Source: Pseudogulbenkiania subflava DSM 22618
GTDB lineage: Bacteria > Pseudomonadota > Gammaproteobacteria > Burkholderiales > Chromobacteriaceae
Assembly (NCBI RefSeq): GCF_900177275.1
Contig: NZ_FXAG01000009.1
Location: 68,984 to 132,983, forward strand
Direction of reading: 5' to 3'
DNA length: 64,000 nucleotides
A program made the translations under genes and the position numbers. The notes under the pieces were generated by a model that ran no database searches, was not told the origin of the DNA, and worked only from the letters and a program-made list of their open reading frames with translations. This document shows, in pieces, positions 35,534 through 43,340 of this stretch. Within the stretch, counting starts at the first letter, position 1, and each line of letters opens with the position of its first letter.

Positions 35534-36256
35534 TTACGACGTACCGTTACTCGAATCCGTCGAGCGCCGTGCCCTGGCGCGCAGCCGGATCAATAGCCAT
35601 CCGGTCATGGCGACAGCAAGGCTCATCAGCAGCCAGCCTGTGAACGGGATGGTCAGAATGCGGTCGCCCAGAACGGCAAGCAGGATCGTCAACGGGAGAA
35701 TGCCGAGCGCGGTGGTCCACAGAAAGGTCCACCACGAGAGGCCGGCCAAGGCGGCCGCGTAGTTGATCAGGTTGAAGGCAATCGCCGGCATCAAGCGGCA
35801 GGCCAACAGCACGGTGGCACCATGCAGCTGCGACCAGCGCGCTAGTTCACGCCGAGAACCCGGCGTCATCCACCGCTCGACGAACGGCCGGCCCAGTCGC
35901 CGGGTGAGCCCGAAGGCGGTTGCCGCCCCCAGCATCGCACCACACCAGGTGATAACCGCGCCCCAAAACGGACCATAAACCATGCCGTTGGCCAGCGCGA
36001 CCATCTCGGCGGGAAACGGCAGAAAAGAATGCGCCACCATCAGCAGGAGCGACCCCACTACGCCCCATGCGCCCAACGAGCGTACCCACCGTACGATTCC
36101 TTGTGCTGTGGCAGGAAAGTCGAACGACAAGCGGTGCGGCACCAGCCATAAGACCAAGAAAACACAGCCACCGACCGCCAGCAGCACGGCAACGATTTCC
36201 AGCCGCCGCCATGATGACGGGCGGTGGTCTGTTGGCGTGGTGCGGTCGGGTTTCAT
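35534..36256 (-). CDS. TVP38/TMEM64 (VTT-domain) membrane protein
   Basis: A 240-aa inner-membrane protein of the SNARE-associated/DedA-like VTT family: SFLPFPAEMVALANGMVYGPFWGAVITWCGAMLGAATAFGLTRRLGRPFVERW, then CRLMPAIAFNLINYAAALAGLSWWTF. The start MKPDRTTPTDH at 36256 is preferred over an in-frame ATG far upstream that would overlap the mtnP end. A second VTT domain is fused to a flavoprotein at 45.4 kb, hinting at a shared process. It has its own ECF-type promoter. Confidence 0.85.
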   Translation of the reverse strand: MKPDRTTPTDHRPSSWRRLEIVAVLLAVGGCVFLVLWLVPHRLSFDFPATAQGIVRWVRSLGAWGVVGSLLLMVAHSFLPFPAEMVALANGMVYGPFWGAVITWCGAMLGAATAFGLTRRLGRPFVERWMTPGSRRELARWSQLHGATVLLACRLMPAIAFNLINYAAALAGLSWWTFLWTTALGILPLTILLAVLGDRILTIPFTGWLLMSLAVAMTGWLLIRLRARARRSTDSSNGTS

Positions 36257-36350
36257 TGCGATTTCCTGCGCTGTCACACGCGGCGCGTGTTTTGCTCGCG
36301 CCCGGCCGGTTTTTTTGGGGGGCGATGCGGTTGCATCAGCGATCGCGTAT

Positions 36351-36379
36351 CGGTCGCTCAGCCAAGCCGTTTGCTTACA
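36351..36379 (-). promoter_or_regulatory. ECF-type promoter for the VTT gene
   Basis: TGTAA (36379-36375), 18 bp, CGACCG (36356-36351). The weakest match of the six since the fifth base of the -10 box is C, but position and spacing agree. Confidence 0.62.
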
Positions 36380-36404
36380 AAACTGGAAAAATTCGGCACG
36401 CGAC

Positions 36405-37277
36405 TCACAGATAGTCACGAATCAACACCCCCAAGCGCTCTTGGGTTGCTGGTTCCATCGCCGCCGGTCGCGTGACCAGCCCGGCTGCGAGCGCGTCATG
36501 CGCAGCCGAGCGAGGCCAGTCGAGTGCCAGCCACCGTACCGCCTGGCTGACCACACGCTGCGCGTTGGCGGCGTTCTGCATCAGGTTGGCGATGGCCAGT
36601 TCGGCGGTGACGTGTGCCTCCCTTGGGTGCCAGCAGTCGTAATCGGTGACCAGGGCCAGCGTGGCATAAGCCATCTCCGCCTCGCGCGCGAGTTTGGCCT
36701 CCGGCATGTTGGTCATCCCGATCACGCTGCCGCCGATGCTGCGGTACCACTGCGACTCGGCATAGGTCGAGAACGCAGGGCCTTCGATGCAGACATAGGT
36801 GCCACCCCGATGGAGCTGAATGTTGTCGAGACCGGTGTCGTGAACCGCCTGCGCGAGCACATCGGCGAGCACGGAACAGACGGGCGCAGCCATCGAAACA
36901 TGCGCGACGGCGCCATTGCCGAAGAAAGTGCTGTCACGCCGCCGGGTCAGGTCGATGAACTGGTCGGGCAGCACCATATCCAGCGGGCGCAACGGTTCCT
37001 GCAGCGAGCCGACCGCAGAAATCGAGATCAGGTAGCGCACGCCGAGCGCTTTCAGTGCGTAGATATTGGCGCGGTATGGAACTTCGCTTGGCAGGTAGCG
37101 GTGGTCGCGACCATGCCGCGCCAGAAACGCGACCGGTGCGCCGTGCAAGACACCGGTCACGATCCGGTCGGACGGCGTGCCGTATGGGGTGGTCAGCTCA
37201 TATCCCCGCGCCTGTTCGATTCCTTCCATTTGATACAACCCACTACCGCCGATGATGCCGATTCTGGCTTGCGACAT
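36405..37277 (-). CDS. mtnP: S-methyl-5'-thioadenosine phosphorylase family enzyme
   Basis: A 290-aa purine nucleoside phosphorylase-like enzyme: IGIIGGSGLYQMEG, LARHGRDHRYLPSEVPYRANI, SISAVGSLQE, GGTYVCIEGPAFSTYAESQWYRSIGG, GMTNMPEAKLAREAEMAYATLALVTDYDCWH. These match MTAP, including the TDYDCWH adenine-binding end. The start at 37277 has a GGAGGAGAT site. In this neighbourhood it may act on 5'-deoxy-5'-arsinoyladenosine from the ArsS reaction rather than only on methylthioadenosine; this is inference from context. Confidence 0.88.
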   Translation of the reverse strand: MSQARIGIIGGSGLYQMEGIEQARGYELTTPYGTPSDRIVTGVLHGAPVAFLARHGRDHRYLPSEVPYRANIYALKALGVRYLISISAVGSLQEPLRPLDMVLPDQFIDLTRRRDSTFFGNGAVAHVSMAAPVCSVLADVLAQAVHDTGLDNIQLHRGGTYVCIEGPAFSTYAESQWYRSIGGSVIGMTNMPEAKLAREAEMAYATLALVTDYDCWHPREAHVTAELAIANLMQNAANAQRVVSQAVRWLALDWPRSAAHDALAAGLVTRPAAMEPATQERLGVLIRDYL

Positions 37278-37310
37278 GTGATCTCCTCCTGTTTGAGCAA
37301 CCTTCGGACT

Positions 37311-37340
37311 GTAGTCGCAGGGAAGGAAGCGGATCTTACA
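37311..37340 (-). promoter_or_regulatory. ECF-type promoter for mtnP
   Basis: TGTAA (37340-37336), 18 bp, CGACTAC (37317-37311), 34 bp before the mtnP start. Seven bases separate it from the divergent plus-strand copy. Confidence 0.82.
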
Positions 37341-37347
37341 ACCCATC

Positions 37348-37377
37348 TGTAAGAAAGCGAGGCCATGGCACGACTAC
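37348..37377 (+). promoter_or_regulatory. ECF-type promoter for the flavoprotein/HD-GYP operon
   Basis: TGTAA (37348-37352), 18 bp, CGACTAC (37371-37377). Divergent from the mtnP promoter. Confidence 0.82.
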
Positions 37378-37408
37378 AGACAGTCCAACAATTGAAGAGA
37401 TGGCGGCT

Positions 37409-37474
37409 ATGAATAAGACCATGATGCGCGCTCGGCATCGTTCCTGCCCGAATCGGGCAGGCAGGCGGCCATGA
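37409..37474 (+). CDS. Possible leader peptide with internal hairpin
   Basis: A 21-codon frame, MNKTMMRARHRSCPNRAGRRP, opens behind GAAGAGATGG about 30 bp after the ECF promoter and its TGA overlaps the ATG of the flavoprotein gene by four bases. Within it CCTGCCCG-AAT-CGGGCAGG (37443-37461) forms a hairpin that would hide the region just before the flavoprotein start unless ribosomes translate the leader. It could be chance; no homologue is known to me. Confidence 0.4.
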   Translation: MNKTMMRARHRSCPNRAGRRP

Positions 37475-38634
37475 AGCGCCTGATCCTGGTCGGCGGCGGG
37501 CATGCCCATCTCGGCGTACTGCGCGCGCTGGCAATGCGCCGGCTCCGGGCGGCCGAGGTCCTGCTGGTGACACCTGAGCCGCAGCTGATTTATTCAGGCA
37601 TGGTGCCGGGCTGGATGGCCGGCCACTACCGGCTGGATCAGTGCGGTATCGACCTGCAGCCACTGGCGCGGGCGGCCGGCGCGCGGCTGATTCTGGCGCC
37701 GGTGGCCGGGCTGGATGCAGAGCGCCGCTGTATTGTCTTGCCCGATGGCACGTATCTCGAGTACGACCTGCTGTCGCTCGACGTCGGCAGTGAGACAGAC
37801 GTCTCCTGGCTGCATGCGGCGCAACGGCGGCTGCTGCCGGTGCGCCCGCTTGGCAGCTTTGTTGCCGCCTGGCCGCAAGTACTCGAACAGGCGGTAAGCC
37901 GTGCCGGTTTTCGTCTGGCCGTGGTCGGCGGCGGGGCCGCCGGCGTCGAATTGGCGTTTGCCGCGCGCCAGGGGTTCGTGCGGGGCGGTATCGACGCACA
38001 AGTCGACCTGGTGGCGTCCGGCCCGGACTTGTTGGCAGGCCATGCGCCGGCGGTCGTCGCGCGGGCGGAGCGCTGGCTGGTCGCTCGTGGCATCGCCGTG
38101 CATCGCTCGCGCGCCGCCGGAACGGCCAGCGGACTGCTGCTGGCCAATGGCGAACACTTGGCGGCGGATCGCATCGTCGCCGCCACCGGCGCCAGGGCGC
38201 CATGCTGGCTCGCGCTGTCCAAACTGGCGCTCGATCCAGACGGCTATGTCGCAGTGGACGACGCCCACCGTAGCCGTTCACACGCGCACGTGTTCGCCGC
38301 CGGCGACGTCTGTGCGCGCGAAGATGCGGCCGTGGCGCGCTCCGGCGTGCATGCGGTGCATGCCGGTCCGGTACTGGCGTACAACCTGCGCGCCGCGCTG
38401 GAAGGTGGCGCCATGCGCGCGTATGTCCCGCGCGCCTGCTCACTCTATCTGATCTCGACCGGTCCCAAGCACGCCATCGCTTCTTGGGGAAGCTGGAGCA
38501 CCGAGGGCGCCTGGGTCTGGCACTGGAAAGACTGGATCGATCGACGTTTCATCCGCCGTCATCGTATGCCACACGATGTGACGGAGCCATACCACCCTTT
38601 ACAGGAGTCACCATATGAGCATGAATCTCATTGA
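37471..38634 (+). CDS. Pyridine nucleotide-disulfide oxidoreductase, TIGR03169/SelD-associated type
   Basis: A 387-aa FAD enzyme related to type II NADH dehydrogenases. LILVGGGHAHLGVLRALAMRRL is the FAD site with the GGGHAH variant seen in flavoproteins found alone or fused N-terminal to selenophosphate synthase; PQLIYSGMVPGWMAGHY and LAVVGGGAAGVELAFAAR follow, and HVFAAGDVCARED is the second FAD motif. Here it is not fused to SelD. Electron acceptor unknown. First main gene of an operon with the HD-GYP gene, which it overlaps by 20 bp. Confidence 0.83.
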   Translation: MKRLILVGGGHAHLGVLRALAMRRLRAAEVLLVTPEPQLIYSGMVPGWMAGHYRLDQCGIDLQPLARAAGARLILAPVAGLDAERRCIVLPDGTYLEYDLLSLDVGSETDVSWLHAAQRRLLPVRPLGSFVAAWPQVLEQAVSRAGFRLAVVGGGAAGVELAFAARQGFVRGGIDAQVDLVASGPDLLAGHAPAVVARAERWLVARGIAVHRSRAAGTASGLLLANGEHLAADRIVAATGARAPCWLALSKLALDPDGYVAVDDAHRSRSHAHVFAAGDVCAREDAAVARSGVHAVHAGPVLAYNLRAALEGGAMRAYVPRACSLYLISTGPKHAIASWGSWSTEGAWVWHWKDWIDRRFIRRHRMPHDVTEPYHPLQESPYEHESH

Positions 38635-39571
38635 GCGGGTCGTTCAGCTGCTGCATCGGGCTGATTGCCCGGAACCGGACGGCGAGGCGGCAATCGGTTT
38701 CAGCCAGATGCTGGCGAGCCTGATGGTGATGGCGTGGTTTGTCGAGGCGCGCGACCCGTACACCGGCGGGCATTTGTGGCGCGTCTCGCAGTACGCACGC
38801 CTGCTTGCCGAGGCCGCCGGGCTGGAACCGACCGAAGTCGCACGCATCAGCTTGGGCGGGTTCCTGCATGATTTGGGCAAGATCGGAGTACCGGATGCCA
38901 TATTACGCAAGCCGGCTAGCTTGAGCGACGAAGAATACGCCGTAATCAAGACGCACCCGGAAATGGGCATGCACATGCTTGCGGGGCATCCACTAGCCGG
39001 CCTGGTCAAGAACGCCGTCTACCTACATCACGAGCGCCCAGACGGCTTGGGCTATCCACGCGGCTTGAAGCCCGAAAGCATTCCGTTGGAAGCCCGGATC
39101 GTAGGGATATGCGACGCCTTCGATGCGATGACCAGCCATCGACCTTACCGTGCCGGCATGCCGCAGGAGTGCACACTGGGCATTGTGAGAGATTACTTGG
39201 GACACCAGTTCGACCAAGGTTTCGGCCGCTTGCTGATCGAGCTCGGCGAAGCAGGCCAGCTCGATCATATCCGCGGCCATAGTGACGACGGCATTCCATT
39301 GCAGTCTTGCCCGATGTGTGGCCCGACACTTACGATCAGGCGGGAGCAATTGCCGGGCGAGCATGTCTACTGCCGCAATTGCGGCGGTGAATTCGTGCTT
39401 GTGGACGGCGATCGTGCGCTCTTGGCCGAGCCTACAGGGCGCTGTGGTACCCCAGCCGAGCTGCAAACGGTTGTCGACGAAGCGCTAATCGCGCGTGCGG
39501 TGGAGGCTGCGGTGCGCGCGATGCCGGTGCGAGAGCTCATGCAGCAGCATTACTCGACCGCCGGGGCGTGA
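38615..39571 (+). CDS. HD-GYP domain protein with C-terminal zinc ribbon
   Basis: A 318-aa probable cyclic di-GMP phosphodiesterase. The HD-GYP domain spans about residues 30-215: HDLGKIGVPD (His85-Asp86) and HHERPDGLGYP (138-148) are complete metal and substrate motifs. It is followed by two CxxC pairs, CPMC (232-235) and CRNC (253-256), forming a zinc ribbon or metal site, and a short helical tail. ATG 38615 follows AGGAGTC and lies inside the upstream gene, so translation is coupled. The ribbon suggests metal or redox control of cyclic di-GMP turnover. Confidence 0.87.
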   Translation: MSMNLIERVVQLLHRADCPEPDGEAAIGFSQMLASLMVMAWFVEARDPYTGGHLWRVSQYARLLAEAAGLEPTEVARISLGGFLHDLGKIGVPDAILRKPASLSDEEYAVIKTHPEMGMHMLAGHPLAGLVKNAVYLHHERPDGLGYPRGLKPESIPLEARIVGICDAFDAMTSHRPYRAGMPQECTLGIVRDYLGHQFDQGFGRLLIELGEAGQLDHIRGHSDDGIPLQSCPMCGPTLTIRREQLPGEHVYCRNCGGEFVLVDGDRALLAEPTGRCGTPAELQTVVDEALIARAVEAAVRAMPVRELMQQHYSTAGA

Positions 39572-39680
39572 CGATGCCCCCCTGCTCAAGGCTGCGATAC
39601 GGTCGCGCATCGTCGGCAATGCATTGGATGTGTTTCCACCTATAGTGGGGCCAAGAACGAAATCGAGAAGAGGTCTGTAA

Positions 39681-40295
39681 ATGAGCCATGAAAACGGCCA
39701 AGCCGCGTCGCTGGCATGGGATGCCCTGCACGACAGCAACTTTATCGAGGACTTGCGCCGGCAGATGCTCAAGTTCGCCACCTTGCAACTGGGCGATCGC
39801 CACGCGGCAGAAGACGCGGTGCAAGAGGCACTGATCGGTGCGCTGAAGAACGCCGGCTCGTTCGGTGGCAGGGCGGCGCTCAAGACCTGGGTACTGGCGA
39901 TTCTGAAAAACAAGATCGCCGACATCCTGCGGCGCAATCAGCGCCTAGTCGATGCCAGCCGGCTGCTGCGCGAGGAAGAGGAAGGGGAAGATTTCACCTC
40001 GTTGTTCGATCGCAAGGGCTTCTGGCAGCCGGATGAGCGCCCGATCCCGTGGAGTGACCCAGTGGCATCGTTTCATCAGAAGCAGTTCTGGCAGATGTTC
40101 GAAGCCTGCCTCGAGCGGCTGCCGCCGCAACAGGCTCGGGTGTTCATGATGCGCGAAGTCGTCGAGCTGGAAAAAGAGGAGATCTGCCAAGCCGTTGGCA
40201 TCACTGTCAGCAATCTGTTCGTGATGCTGCACCGGGCGCGCTTGCGCTTGCGCGAATGCCTGGAAAACAACTGGTTCGCTCAGGGAGTCCAATGA
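39681..40295 (+). CDS. ECF-type sigma factor, probable regulator of the bufferin/arsenosugar regulon
   Basis: A 204-aa sigma factor with region 2 (MLKFATLQLGDRHAAEDAVQEALIGALKNAGSFGGRAALKTWVLAILKNKIADILRR) and region 4 (LERLPPQQARVFMMREVVELEKEEICQAVGITVSNLFVMLHRARLRLRECL) separated by a longer-than-usual linker with WQPDERPIPWSDP. It overlaps the following zinc-finger gene by four bases. No TGTAA/CGAC promoter stands directly in front, so it may be transcribed by read-through from the 37.3-kb promoter or from another promoter. Confidence 0.9.
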   Translation: MSHENGQAASLAWDALHDSNFIEDLRRQMLKFATLQLGDRHAAEDAVQEALIGALKNAGSFGGRAALKTWVLAILKNKIADILRRNQRLVDASRLLREEEEGEDFTSLFDRKGFWQPDERPIPWSDPVASFHQKQFWQMFEACLERLPPQQARVFMMREVVELEKEEICQAVGITVSNLFVMLHRARLRLRECLENNWFAQGVQ

Positions 40296-40513
40296 TGTTG
40301 AACTGCTTCAATGCCACGCGCTTGCTTTCCGAATCGCTGGAACGCCACCTGGTCATCAAGGAACGGATGGCGCTCAACATGCATACGATGATGTGTTCTG
40401 GCTGTCGCAACTTCGGTAAGCAGATGCAGATGCTGCGGCTGATCGCTAAAACCTATGCGCACAAGCCGGACGAGGGTGAGTCGGAGCCAAGCGTTCCATC
40501 GCAGGATGTGTAG
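40292..40513 (+). CDS. Short zinc-finger anti-sigma factor
   Basis: A 73-aa soluble protein, MMLNCFNATRLLSESLERHL..., with the zf-HC2-type set Cys5, then H-x3-C-x2-C (NMHTMMCSGC) and no membrane helix. Coupled to the sigma gene by ATGA overlap, so it is the expected antagonist. Such short ZAS proteins release sigma when the zinc site is oxidised or its metal replaced, which fits control by thiophilic metals. Confidence 0.85.
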   Translation: MMLNCFNATRLLSESLERHLVIKERMALNMHTMMCSGCRNFGKQMQMLRLIAKTYAHKPDEGESEPSVPSQDV

Positions 40514-40529
40514 CATTCGCCGCCCCCAG

Positions 40530-40551
40530 CTTGCATGGCCATGCAAGGTTT
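40530..40551 (+). terminator. Terminator of the sigma/anti-sigma unit
   Basis: CTTGCATGGCCATGCAAG is a perfect 18-bp palindrome (40530-40547) followed by GTTTT, 16 bp after the anti-sigma stop. Confidence 0.7.
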
Positions 40552-40627
40552 TGAGCTGGATCACGGCCTTTCTGTGATGCCGAGCTATGAAGGTATCAGG
40601 TGAATGGAGTAGGAATAGGAGGTTGTG

Positions 40628-40852
40628 ATGATGTCCTGGGGTTGTGGCGCAAGTTGGGGAATGGGATTCGGCTGGATCTTCATGATCCTGTTCTGGGGTC
40701 TTGCCGTGTTCGGCATCATCGCGCTGATCTGGCTGCTGGCCGGCCGCGGACTTCGACGGGGCTCAGCGCTCGAAATCTTGCAGAAACGCTATGCGCGCGG
40801 GGAAATCAATCAGGAAGAATACGAGCAAAAGCGCCGAGAGCTGCAAGAATAA
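40628..40852 (+). CDS. SHOCT-domain small membrane protein
   Basis: A 74-aa protein with one N-terminal membrane helix (WGMGFGWIFMILFWGLAVFGIIALIWLLAG) and a C-terminal SHOCT motif (ALEILQKRYARGEINQEEYEQKRRELQE). AGGAGG precedes ATG 40628 by six bases. Such proteins are common beside metal-resistance genes; function is unknown. Confidence 0.85.
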   Translation: MMSWGCGASWGMGFGWIFMILFWGLAVFGIIALIWLLAGRGLRRGSALEILQKRYARGEINQEEYEQKRRELQE

Positions 40853-40909
40853 CCATCCTGACCGAGGGGCTGGCGTGGCGTGTGGGCCGGCTTATCCGAG
40901 ACGACTGGC

Positions 40910-41362
40910 TTAGGCTGGCGGCTGTCGGTTTGCCCACCACCAAGTCGCAATAGGCACGATGACCCACTGCAGCAGCGGTGCCAGCCCCACTTCGATCACG
41001 GGCAATACCGGCATCCATGCGGAATACGCCCAACTCCCGCTGGCCAGATTGACTCGCTCGCTCAGCAGCGAATAGGTAACCGCAAGAACAACCGTTATCA
41101 CATTGAGCTTTGTCCTCGGCCAGTTGACGGGCTCACCGGCGCCGCTCAGGATCATGGCGAGGATCAAGACCGTCGCTCCGATCATGACATCGCCCACGGT
41201 GCAATGCGCGACCGCAAAAGCGATCCACCCCACGCGCGGCGCTGCCCACAGTGTGTAAAGCGGCAACTGCACGATCTCCCAAACCAGACTGCAGAGCGCC
41301 AGACGCGGGAGATACCTGCGCAGAATAAACGACCAGGATTCGGGGTGCGCGTACCAGTTCAT
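40910..41362 (-). CDS. Four-helix hypothetical membrane protein
   Basis: A 150-aa integral membrane protein with four hydrophobic segments (LALCSLVWEIVQLPLYTLW, CTVGDVMIGATVLILAMIL, KLNVITVVLAVTYSLLSERV, WMPVLPVIEVGLAPLLQWVIVPIA). I do not recognise a family with certainty. Its ECF-type promoter is back-to-back with that of the arsenosugar operon, so it belongs to the same regulon. Confidence 0.72.
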   Translation of the reverse strand: MNWYAHPESWSFILRRYLPRLALCSLVWEIVQLPLYTLWAAPRVGWIAFAVAHCTVGDVMIGATVLILAMILSGAGEPVNWPRTKLNVITVVLAVTYSLLSERVNLASGSWAYSAWMPVLPVIEVGLAPLLQWVIVPIATWWWANRQPPA

Positions 41363-41395
41363 GGCAGTCTCTCCAGCGACTAAACGAAACGGTCA

Positions 41396-41425
41396 GTAGT
41401 CGTGCACCCCAACCCCTTTCTTACA
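41396..41425 (-). promoter_or_regulatory. ECF-type promoter for the four-helix membrane protein
   Basis: TGTAA (41425-41421), 18 bp, CGACTAC (41402-41396), 34 bp before the start codon. Confidence 0.82.
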
Positions 41426-41480
41426 CCCGGATTTCCAGAATCGTCCTGCCAGCAAAATCGCCAAAGCTCGTGCGCACTGA

Positions 41481-41510
41481 TGTAAGAACCTAGCCCTCCC
41501 GCACGACTAC
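41481..41510 (+). promoter_or_regulatory. ECF-type promoter for the arsenosugar-type operon
   Basis: TGTAA (41481-41485), 18 bp, CGACTAC (41504-41510). The best match of the set with TGTAAGAA and CACGACTAC; 59 bp before the first gene. Confidence 0.83.
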
Positions 41511-41568
41511 GGCTCATTGCTTGTCGATCAAGAGACAGGTGAATGAATGCTACGAGGGGAAGCCTACG

Positions 41569-42207
41569 ATGCAACCGGTCAGAACCATCATTTTCGCCAA
41601 AGCCCCGCGCCCCGGGCTTGCCAAAACCCGCCTGATCCCGGCACTCAATGCGGAGGGAGCCGCCAACTTGGCGCGGCGCATGCTCGATAGCACGGTGGAT
41701 AGCGCGCTGGCGGCCGAACTAGGGCCGATCGAGCTGCGGGTGACACCTGCTATCGACACCCCGGAGTGGCATGGTGTCACCCTGCCCAGCGCGGTTGCGA
41801 TAGGGGAGCAAGGAGCCGGGGACCTGGGCGCTCGCCTTGCACGGGCCGCAGAGCAGGCCGTCGCGCGCGGCGAGACAGTGCTGCTGATCGGCACCGATTG
41901 CGTGGAAATGAGCGCGGCGTTGCTGCGCGAAGCGGCCGCTGCGCTGCGCCGGCACGATGCGGTGCTGTATCCCACCGTCGACGGCGGCTACGCCTTGCTC
42001 GGGCTCAACCGCTATCACCCGCTGCTGTTCTCCGACATTGCCTGGAGTACCGATACCGTCGCGTTCGATACCACTTGCCGCATCGCGAGGCTGGGTTGGT
42101 CGCTGCGGCAAGGCTCCATGCTGCACGACGTCGACGAACCGGCGGATCTGCGGCGGCTGCCCGCTGCTTGGGTGTCACCGGGTGGAGTCATCACGACCTC
42201 GGTGTAA
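41569..42207 (+). CDS. TIGR04282-type transferase (arsenosugar/rSAM-selenodomain transferase 1)
   Basis: A 212-aa nucleotidyl/glycosyl transferase-like protein with the CofC-like fold: TIIFAKAPRPGLAKTRLIPALNAEGAANLARRML at the N-terminus, LIGTDCVEMSAALL and YPTVDGGYALLGL (the DGGY metal motif), SDIAWSTDTV. Members of this family are consistently found with the radical SAM enzyme encoded 2.3 kb downstream. Start at 41569 behind GAGGGGAAG. First gene of a six-gene operon. Confidence 0.87.
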   Translation: MQPVRTIIFAKAPRPGLAKTRLIPALNAEGAANLARRMLDSTVDSALAAELGPIELRVTPAIDTPEWHGVTLPSAVAIGEQGAGDLGARLARAAEQAVARGETVLLIGTDCVEMSAALLREAAAALRRHDAVLYPTVDGGYALLGLNRYHPLLFSDIAWSTDTVAFDTTCRIARLGWSLRQGSMLHDVDEPADLRRLPAAWVSPGGVITTSV

Positions 42208-42268
42208 GCAAACCGCGCCGGGTGGCGACCAAGGTGCATACCCGTCCGATTCCAAGGGAAGTTGAGTC

Positions 42269-43306
42269 ATGCACGATATCGTCAAAGATTACTACGGCCA
42301 CCAGTTGCAACACTCCGACGACCTGAAAACTTCCGCCTGTTGTGACCCCTCGCTAACGCCCGCATGGCTGAAGCCGCTCCTGGCCAGGGTCCATCCCGAA
42401 GTGACCGCCCGCTACTACGGCTGCGGCCTGGTGTGCCCGCCGCTGCTGGAAGGCTGCCGCGTGCTCGACCTGGGCTGTGGCGCCGGGCGCGATGTCTATG
42501 TGCTGGCGCAGCTTGTGGGCGAACACGGTCACGTGCTCGGGGTGGACATGACCGAAGAACAGCTCGCCGTCGCCGAACGCCACCATGCCTACCACAGCGA
42601 GCTGTTCGGCTTTGACAACGTGTCGTTTGCACAAGGCTACATCGAGAGTCTCGACGAGATCGGTCTTGCGAGCGCCAGCTTCGACGTGATCGTCTCGAAC
42701 TGCGTGGTCAACCTGTCGCCGGACAAGCAGGCGGTGCTGCGCGAAGTCTATCGGCTGCTGAAACCGGGCGGGGAATTCTATTTCTCCGACGTCTACGCCG
42801 ACCGGCGTGTGCCCGAGTCGGTGCGCAACGACCCGGTACTGTACGGCGAATGCCTGGGCGGGGCGCTGTACTGGAACGACTTTCTCCGGCTGGCCCAGCG
42901 CCACGGCTTTGCCGACCCGCGCCTGGTGACGGACCGCCCGCTGGTGATTGACGATGCGCAACTGGCCGAAAAAGCAGGGAGCATCCGCTTTTATTCGGCC
43001 ACCTACCGCCTGTTCAAGCTGGACGGACTAGAAAACGCCTGCGAGGACTACGGGCAGGCGGTGATCTATCGCGGCACGGTGCCCCACCACCCGCACCGCT
43101 TCATGCTCGACAAGCATCATGACATCGAGGCTGGTCGCGTGTTCCCCGTGTGCGGCAATACTTGGCGCATGCTGCACGACAGCCGCTTCGGCCCGCACTT
43201 CGACTTCATCGGCGACTTCACGCAGCACTACGGCCTGTTCGAAGGATGCGGGAGCACTCTGCCATTCAGCCGGGAGTCCGTGCCCGTCAGCAGCGCCTGC
43301 TGCTGA
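42269..43306 (+). CDS. arsM: ArsM-like arsenite methyltransferase
   Basis: A 345-aa SAM-dependent methyltransferase that should methylate trivalent arsenic. SAM site VLDLGCGAGRDVYVLAQLVG, VDMTEEQLAVAERH, and the arsenic-enzyme segments SNCVVNLSPDKQAVLREVYRLLKPGGEFYFSDVYADRR and YGECLGGALYWNDFLRLA contain cysteines at ArsM-type positions; further Cys occur in SACCDPS and YGCGLVCPP, and the tail ends SSACC. These support As(III) binding, though thiol-metal specificity was not tested. Confidence 0.88.
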   Translation: MHDIVKDYYGHQLQHSDDLKTSACCDPSLTPAWLKPLLARVHPEVTARYYGCGLVCPPLLEGCRVLDLGCGAGRDVYVLAQLVGEHGHVLGVDMTEEQLAVAERHHAYHSELFGFDNVSFAQGYIESLDEIGLASASFDVIVSNCVVNLSPDKQAVLREVYRLLKPGGEFYFSDVYADRRVPESVRNDPVLYGECLGGALYWNDFLRLAQRHGFADPRLVTDRPLVIDDAQLAEKAGSIRFYSATYRLFKLDGLENACEDYGQAVIYRGTVPHHPHRFMLDKHHDIEAGRVFPVCGNTWRMLHDSRFGPHFDFIGDFTQHYGLFEGCGSTLPFSRESVPVSSACC

Positions 43307-43340
43307 ACGGGCCACACCTTAGCGGCCAAAGGAAGACGAA

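Noticed and set aside
37311..37377. Reading the two back-to-back TGTAA boxes as one palindromic operator
   Set aside because: The same boxes occur singly elsewhere with fixed spacing to CGAC, so two divergent promoters explain them better.
39572..39680. Seventh TGTAA-N18-CGAC promoter before the sigma gene
   Set aside because: The only TGTAA there (39675-39679) runs into the start codon and no CGAC box follows at 18 bp, so no autoregulatory site is claimed.
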